Below are positions 57,560 to 64,000 of a stretch of 64,000 bases of DNA, piece after piece. The DNA is taken from the NCBI GenBank assembly GCA_002150815.3, contig NDFF03000043.1:248001-312000 (forward strand). Direction: 5' to 3'. A program made the translations under genes and the position numbers. The notes below the pieces were generated by a model. It was given only the letters and a program-made list of their open reading frames with translations. It searched no databases and was not told the origin of the DNA. Source of the stretch: Grammothele lineata. Lineage: Eukaryota; Basidiomycota; Agaricomycetes; Polyporales; Polyporaceae. Every line of letters starts with the position of its first letter. Position 1 is the first letter of the stretch.

Positions 57560-59641
57560 TCAAGCGGACATCGCGACATAGGTGTTGAAGTTGTACGTCC
57601 GCGGGCGCTCCTCGACGACAAACCCTTCCCGCTCCGGAGCGCACTCCGCGACGACAGCTCCTTGCCGGATCATCGTCGCGCACATGCTCTCTCCCGCGAC
57701 GAGCGGGTGCGCGAGTTTCGTGAGGCCCTCGCGGACCGCATATTTCTTGACTGCGCCGTGCCGACCCGTCGAGAGGTGCACCTCCGCTGGCGCGGTCGCG
57801 AGCACGACTACCCAGAACTTGTCGTCCGTCTACCACTTCGCGTCAATCATATACATGTCTCTCGATGACAGCGTCATGATTATTCAAAAACGCACCAACT
57901 GCCACCCCTCCGGTCGCCCCGCCCTATCCTCGGAGGCCTGAGCGTCACGCAGGTGCGGGCGGCTCCACATGAAGATACGATCCCGTTCGATGGGCGGGTA
58001 GGAGCCGTCCTTGAACGCGCGCGCAAAGTCGCGCGTGAGCTCGAGCCACGGGGTATGCGGGAAGCCGTTCACCCATGCTTCGGAATTGGGCTGCGCGCCT
58101 TTGATGGGCCCGATGTAGTGCGACTCGCCGTAGTCTATGCAGGGATATCGGGAGACATTTGAGGGACGACGTCAGAGAGGTGAAGAGGGTGCGGAGAGAC
58201 GTACCGTTCCACGAGATGATTTGAACGATGTCGATGTCGTCGCGCGCGGCAATGAGCTGTTCCCACCGGCGGACGTACAGCCAGTCGTCGCCGCGGTAGA
58301 TCCACTGTGCAGTTGATGGGTAAGATAGCTTAGCGCATCATTTGGACCAGAGCCTTACGTTCTTGTTCCACGAGTCTTCACCGTAATGCTGGCGTGAGGC
58401 AGATCTAAGTTTCATGAGCTGGTAGCTGTATGCGTGCGCGACGTACCGTGAAGAACCATGGTGAGACTGCTGCCATGAACGTCCGTCCGCGCAGGTAGTG
58501 GATGTGGTGGCGGTCAGTATCGAGTTCCGGATGTTCGATATCTCTCCTGGGCGAACTAGCTTTCAGATGGATTGGCCATCCACCATTCCACTGCACAGCG
58601 TCAAAGGCGAGTGATGATGGAAGGATAGATCAATGCGTACATTGAAGTAGCCATCCATTGAGTGAATGCGGGGATAACGTCGGGGATCGATGAAAAAGGA
58701 CAGTATAAGATGTATCTTGAAGGGTCACGGACCCGTGTTAGAAAGATGAAAACGTAGGATCACGATGTCGTGACGCACAGGAGCAATCTCTTGCAGGCAT
58801 TCCTTGGCATATGTCCACGCCTCCTCGAGGGTCGGCTTTCCGAAGAGGCTGTCTTGTCCTGCAAACGTAGACACTAGGATCCCGCCTTTGTATACAAGCT
58901 GGTTGGGATGTCTCCCGAAGGTGGAGACATAATCACGTAGTAGCAGTACGTCCTCCGGAGACTTGCTAGGCATCGCACTTATATGCAGAGAGATGTCAGA
59001 AGCTTGAACGTGAGCAGAAACGACGCGCTGGGCTTACTTCATGTCAAAACTAAGAAAGAGCTTGAATGGTAGGCCGGACTCGCGAGCAGCCGTATAGCAC
59101 TTGGACGCAGATTCCTTTTGCCAAGGCTCTGGACCAACATTGAGAGCAAAGGCATCGCTAAAAAGCATTCGGTGCGTAAAACACGTGGGTAAGAGCTGGT
59201 GTTAAGCCTTAACTCACATTCCATACGAATGAGCAAGTGTAATATCTTCCCTCCAGTCTTGGACCGTATATGGCTAACGAGAGAACGCTATTCAACCCTC
59301 CGGTTCATAGGACGTATTGCGACTTAGGCAGGCAACCCACATATGTATTTCCTACCATAAAGCTGATTGAACAAGATAGTTAGTATATGTAGGTTCACGA
59401 GAGCCTGGCGGTTTGTGACTCAACTGGGCGACCACGAGCTTCGCCGTCTGAGGGCTGCGTGGAGGCTGGAAGCAGTCAAATTCGATTACCGGGTTACATA
59501 TGGGACTCTAAGAACCTGAAAATTCGTGAGACGCGGGCATCACAGGTTGAGATGAGATATGTCCATGCTCACTGCGCTAACGATGTCGTTCCGACTGGGA
59601 GAACTCACTTGTCCCACTGCAACGTCGGTGAACTCTGCCAT
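57560..59641 (-). CDS. GH71 alpha-1,3-glucanase (mutanase)-like protein, about 436 aa, 12 exons
   Basis: Glycoside hydrolase family 71 cleaves alpha-1,3-glucan, a fungal wall polymer. Exons (minus): 59641-59609, 59447-59425, 59362-59341, 59273-59218, 59157-59038, 58977-58779, 58715-58641, 58590-58447, 58388-58359, 58304-58205, 58134-57896 and 57829-57560; the total is in frame. Family blocks: KLVVAHFMVGNTYPYTVQDW, AHSYGIDAFALNVGPEPWQ, LFLSFDM, SFFIDPRRYPRIHSMDGYFN, FMAAVSPWFFTHYGEDSWNK, SWNDYGESHYIGP, then a C-terminal beta-rich part. The first exon is the weakest call (an alternative acceptor at 59465), and no signal peptide is visible, unlike most secreted GH71 enzymes. It may be intracellular, or a signal exon was missed. 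Confidence 0.85.
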
Positions 59642-60225
59642 TCTAAGGATGTTTATAGCAACCTCGATTATTTCTACGAGTGCTGCGACAATCGAAATAG
59701 AGCGTCGCCTCCCAGATGTTGACGGTCAAGCGCAAAGGATTGGACAACTTGGAACCAAGGCTCTTGACAACTTGTTGAAATCGACCCCGGGCCGAGGCCC
59801 TGAATTCTGTAATCAACCCCCTCCTCCTCCTCCTCTGTTACCTTCGTTTAAGCGCCTGCATCTCCCCTGCATTTACCACCATCCCAGTACCATCCCGAAC
59901 TCGCCCTCCTCCTCCGGGCTCACGCGGCCATCCTTTCACTTGCCTTCAGCCTCCTCTTCGCCGCCAAATTTCTGAGGAAGATGCGACGTCGTCTCGGCTG
60001 ATATCGCAGAATACGAATACGGACGCGCTGCGGTCAGTCCGCAACTGACGTCGTATTCCGGAGTCCGCAGCCTGTCAATCCAAAAGCCCCAGGCCTATCA
60101 CGAGCCACAGGATGGAATCCCCTGGCTTGCATGGCAGTTAGAGTTTGAGCAATGCTGATATGATATAAGGGTGTGGACGTACACTTGGTGAGCTCGCCTC
60201 TCTCTGACCCGCACGTCCACTCACC
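59642..60225. other. Divergent promoter region, GH71 and member G
   Basis: Contains a CCT-repeat tract near 59819-59837 and the TATA box of member G. No gene seen. Confidence 0.5.
60164..60169 (+). promoter_or_regulatory. TATA box of membrane-family gene G
   Basis: TATAAG 57 bp before the ATG at 60226, matching the spacing in genes A and E. Confidence 0.5.
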
Positions 60226-61811
60226 ATGTCCTTAGTCAATCCCGAAAAGCGTCTCGTCGCAGAGTCGTACTCCGTCCTTCCGCGCCATGTCGTTGTGGAT
60301 TCACGCATTTCAATCGCAAGATTTGTGCAACCTGAACCTGCTTCAAGCGCATTCAAACGTCGTTTCATACGTCTTCTCACCGGAGCGACTGTCCTTTTTG
60401 GCCTTCTCTTCTGGTTCGTCGACAGTCGGGCTTTCTTTGGGCTGACGGTACGCACCTTCTGAGTCTGAGACATGCCAGTTGCTAATGCGTGGATGATAGC
60501 ATCGCTATTGGCGACACGGAGGCGACGGTATATCACAGTGCGCGGATGAGCTCACCTTTTCGCGGCCATATGGCAATAGGACCTCCGACCAGCAATATCA
60601 CATGCAATTGACCACCCATCTTCCCATCGACGCACACGAGCTCTACTTCCTCGCTGAAGGTTCTCTTGCCCATGGCACCTTTGAAGTCTCACGTACTCTC
60701 CCCGCGGATTCCACCCAGGCCCGAGTAGATGCAGATGTCTATTACCAACACCCTGATGCCCTCTCGGATATAACGATGCGCCGAATTCATCACGACGATA
60801 CATGGGGATTAGGAATATTCGTACGTTCACATTACTTACGTTTGCACTCCGAGTCCCGCTTACTGGTCGTCCATAGACTCCCAAATGGCGAACGCCTTCC
60901 AACGACCGTAAGCTGCATCTCAATGTCCACTTGCACCTTCCTGCCGGTTCCGAACTCGAGTCCGCACCTCTCAAGATGGGGTGGCTTACGACGAAGCTGC
61001 CCTTCTTCGTACATCACTTCCACCACCTCGAGAACGTGTATTTCGAATATCTCTGGCTGCAGGCAGACATCACGCCCATCATAGCTAACGTGAGTGCATA
61101 GCCAATATCGAGCCTCTACCGTAACGCACAGACTAAAACGTGCACTAGGCTGTTTCCGCCAACTACGTATCGATAAGGACGAGTAACGCACCCATTCACG
61201 GCACATTCAACACCTCTTCCCTTCTCCGCCTCGAGACTGCGAACGCACCAATCTCCGTCCGCGCGAACCTCATGAATGGCGCTACTGACCCCTCTGGCAT
61301 GGCCACCGCTGCAATCCTCACCACTGCCAACGCGTATGTCCCCTCGTCCGAGCATATGATCCCACTGAGCCTTACGCGCACGTACAGGAATATCGATGCC
61401 AGCATCGGTCTCTACACGAACACGACCTCAGGCACCAAGGGCAGCTACCGCGTCGACGCGCGCACCGCGAACGCCCCACTCGTGCTTGCGTTCGTCGACG
61501 CCCCTGTCGACTCGCACGTCTCCGTGGAGGCAAGCACCTCGTTTACCCCCGCACACGTCACGCTACACCCGACGTTCGAGGGCGCGTTTGACGTCCGCAC
61601 GACCCCCTTCACTTCCGCTGCCGAGGTCGACTGGGAGAAGGATACGGAAGATCCCGCAGGACGTGAGCGAGAGCGTGTTGTGAAGTTCTGGGAGGTGCGG
61701 AGGGGCCACGTTTCTGGGGTGACGGCGTGGAATGACACGGATGCGGTGGAGAAGGGGGACATTCGGGTGGCGACCTCGTTCTCCAAGGCCAGCATTTACA
61801 TTAGAGCGTGA
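60226..61811 (+). CDS. Single-pass membrane protein, family member G, 454 aa
   Basis: Exons are 60226-60447, 60500-60820, 60877-61089, 61149-61333 and 61388-61811 (introns 52-59 nt, phases 0,0,0,2), the canonical family layout. Cytosolic tail ending AFKRR, TM at about 48-65 (IRLLTGATVLFGLLFWFV), then SQCADELTF, QLTTHLPIDAHELYFLAEGSLAHGTFEVS, TWGLGIF, LHLNVHLHLPAG, VSIRTSNAPIHGTF, LETANAPISVRANL, TANAPLVLAFVDAPVDSHV and TEDPAGRERER. Closest in sequence to member A, although 26 kb away and separated by the housekeeping block. Confidence 0.85.
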
Positions 61812-62157
61812 AGCATATGATGTCGCCTTCTCAGTGCAGAAGTCCAGTGAATTGTACATTATTCAAGGTAGTTCTTGCAGTAGTGGTTAGATACCATTCA
61901 CTCTGAATTACCTGTGTAAAGCCCGCACGATTTGCCTGGGAAAATCTGGTGCTGTCCACTTAGCTTTGAGGAATCTATGGCTGCGACATTGACGATGGCC
62001 GTTTTCACCAGGGGGCCCGACATGCTCCTGTTGCTGCGTAAGCGCCCAACTCTTGCCTACGCGCGTCGCGTCGCGTCGCGTCACGGTAGACCGGTTGGCC
62101 AGCCACACTCGTCTACGACCCGCCGTCCGGGCCTGCTAGCTTTGTGCTGGGCTCGAC
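61812..62157. other. Intergenic
   Basis: Includes a GCGTCGCGTCGCGTCGCGTC run near 62066-62085. No gene seen. Confidence 0.45.
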
Positions 62158-62954
62158 ATGTCCTCTCATGTTACTCTGAGACCACCCGCCCCGCAGTTCT
62201 TCGCTCTCCCTGCCAAACACAGGGACACTCTCATCGAATATCTGTCGCGGCCCCAACACAGCGAGCACTTCGCTGCGGACCCGAAGCTACAAGAAGCCAT
62301 TGAGCTCTTCAAACTGGAGCTTTCTCGCCCTTTGGTAGCTTCAACCTCACGTCCGACTTCTGCCTTTGCGGCTGCCAAATTGTCTGCCCCCGCGTCGCGT
62401 CCTCGACGCGTAAAAAGAGTCAAGGAGGAGCCTTGTGTCAATAATGTAAGTCCTGCCATAAACATTTGGACGCGTTCGATGAGTGAACACGGCTTTTGTA
62501 CAAGGATGATACATCCAGTCCCATTCTATACCCCCTGGCCAATCATTCCGGTGAACAGGCCGTTATGATCCTTCCAAGCACGCAGCCAAAAGCTGCTGCC
62601 CGGTTCCTGAACTCCAAGACCGGAAAGCTCTCGAAACGCGTTCTCGCGGAGGCTCCCGCTGCGTATGAACTAGCCCAACCGGGTTCTTCACGTGTTGGTC
62701 TAGACTCCTCAGAGTCTCACCGGTCTATGACGCTTTACTGGCGTCCAACACTCATGCCGGCCCCCACAAAACCTGATGGAGTGTTGGCGCGTACACAGCA
62801 CATCTCCAAAAATGTCTCCATAACCGTACCCATGAGGGATGCCATTGAGATGGAGCCCAAGGATGTAGAGATTGCAGACGCAACAGACGTCTTTGAGGAT
62901 GAAGGGTCTGACGGTGCCAAATCAGAAGATGAGGCTGAAATGCTTCTGAGATGA
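62158..62954 (+). CDS. Hypothetical protein, 245 aa
   Basis: Two exons, 62158-62445 and 62505-62954, with a 59-nt GTAAGT...ACAAG intron in phase 0. I recognise no domain. The N-terminus (PPAPQFFALPAKHRDTLIEYLSR...AIELFKLELSRP) could form one or two helices. A basic patch RPRRVKRVKEEP resembles a nuclear localisation signal next to a sumoylation-like VKEE. The C-terminus is strongly acidic (DVEIADATDVFEDEGSDGAKSEDEAEMLL). A nuclear, partly disordered protein is a reasonable guess only. It separates family members G and H. Confidence 0.62.
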
Positions 62955-63552
62955 GTTTGTTGAGGTCAACTTGCATCGGCCTCCCCTTCCGAATACCACT
63001 GTGCGTCGTCGTTCTGGGGAGTTTGTTACTGGTGCAGAAGCGAGTGGTCCTTGAGGAGTTTTGAATGGTACTACTTCGATTCCTGATCAAAAAGTTTTAG
63101 TGGCATTGCATCCTGCGAGATGAATCCTCAAAATGGCCGAAACATTGGTCAATATGCATTTTGCCTCGTCGAATCCTAAACGTCACTGCAATTCGCTTGT
63201 CAATTATTCTGACTCTTTATAGAAGTTCTTGCTCCATCACAGGATCACAGTCCGATCACAGGGAGGAACAGTGAGTTCCGTCTACTAGCTTTCTCATTGC
63301 CTCACGGAACACTCACCGCCGCAATCTAGGATGTCCACTATATACCATGCGGCAACTCAAGAATTGACCATTCGCGGCGCTCTAGCCGGCACTCTGGGCT
63401 TCAAGGCGCCCCGTGTAATATGCCCAGCCTGTGGTCCGGCCGGTTCAAACGTGATTCCAAACGGACGCTAGCTCACGTCATGCAGTGAACTCAACCTCGG
63501 TATCTTGAATGAGACACACACCCCACTGTCTCTCTCCTTTCAACTATCCGCA
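62955..63552. other. Intergenic upstream of member H
   Basis: AT-richer stretch; no gene or repeat recognised. Confidence 0.45.
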
Positions 63553-64000
63553 ATGCACTGCCCACTCTTCGCTCATGCAGAAGTCAACAAACCACTCCCT
63601 CCTGTCCCTCTAGGACACCGTCGACCTGTGGATGGGTTAATTCAACGATCCTCTCGTTGCGCTTTCATGACTAGTCTGCGCAAGCGATGGTGTTATTTCG
63701 TAACACGCACTTTACTAGTCGGCACGGCGTTATTTACGCTCTATTCGAGCGGTCTCCGACCGGCTATATTGGTAAGTATATATATTCTACCTCAGTTTAT
63801 CTTGCGATTTGACATGCTCCCAACAGTCTCAGCTCGCACTCAGAATACAGTCGGCCGCGTCGGCTCCATGCCAAGAGGGCGCCATATGGACCAAATCTGC
63901 TGTGCAAGACGAGAGGACCGGCGCGTTTCGCGCCAACACGTCCTTCGTGATCCCTCCGTCAGCGACTGAGCTATCTTTCCTCGCCCTATTTACAGAAGGC
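63553..64000 (+). CDS. Single-pass membrane protein, family member H (partial, 3' end beyond window)
   Basis: Exons are 63553-63771 and 63827-64000 (continuing), with a 55-nt GTAAGT...CAACAG intron in phase 0 at the family position right after the TM. The cytosolic tail of about 45 residues ends SLRKRW, with TM at about 46-64 (YFVTRTLLVGTALFTLYSS), then APCQEGAIWTKSAV (the Cys-x6-Trp element) and SFVIPPSATELSFLALFTEG, aligning with member A's SFTLPLDATELTFIHDGA. It shows that the array continues past the window. Confidence 0.78.

Overview
The window looks like nuclear DNA of a mushroom-forming basidiomycete (Agaricomycetes, plausibly Polyporales). The coding sequence is GC-rich. Nearly every gene is split by 50-70 nt GT-AG introns with a pyrimidine tract and a CTGAC/TTGAC-like branch site. 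The gene content (expanded F-box/LRR and BTB families, GH71, an NLP, LSM4, DPH5, ERV2 and AsnRS) is typical of that class. All exon maps are my reading of splice sites, reading frame and paralogue comparison; no database was searched.

Layout. 0-8 kb: a frameshifted F-box gene cut by the left edge, the cAMP-dependent protein kinase catalytic subunit (PKA), a 435-bp CACTA-like miniature transposon upstream of PKA, and a small hypothetical gene. 8-15 kb: a gene-poor stretch built around a 508-bp apparently perfect inverted repeat (9822-10329 and 11244-11751), then a 387-aa hypothetical gene that starts 56 bp after the right arm. 15.8-21.7 kb: three tandem F-box/LRR paralogues related to the one at the left edge. 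22.9-28.1 kb: two convergent BTB/POZ genes, one with a very long low-complexity tail whose reading frame is ambiguous in two places. 29-31.3 kb: a secreted NLP/NPP1-type protein facing a bacterial-type PARG-like gene. 32.4-46.6 kb: six members of a tandem family of single-pass membrane proteins with repetitive beta-rich ectodomains, with one unrelated F-box gene inserted. 47-59.6 kb: a block of mostly housekeeping genes (LSM4, an F-box protein, DPH5, ERV2, cytosolic AsnRS, a GH71 alpha-1,3-glucanase). 60.2-64 kb: two more members of the membrane family flanking a hypothetical gene; the last runs off the right edge.

The most notable content is the eight-member membrane family. Seven members have a short cytosolic tail, a basic stop, one transmembrane helix, a Cys-x6-Trp-like element, threonine/asparagine-rich 'TxNAPI' repeats and a C-terminal D-P-A-G-R-x-R motif. 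Intron positions and phases are nearly invariant, which shows descent by tandem duplication. I do not recognise a characterised function. The architecture suggests a cell-surface or wall-facing adhesin- or receptor-like protein set. The other two features worth following up are the inverted-repeat element and the MITE in the PKA upstream region.
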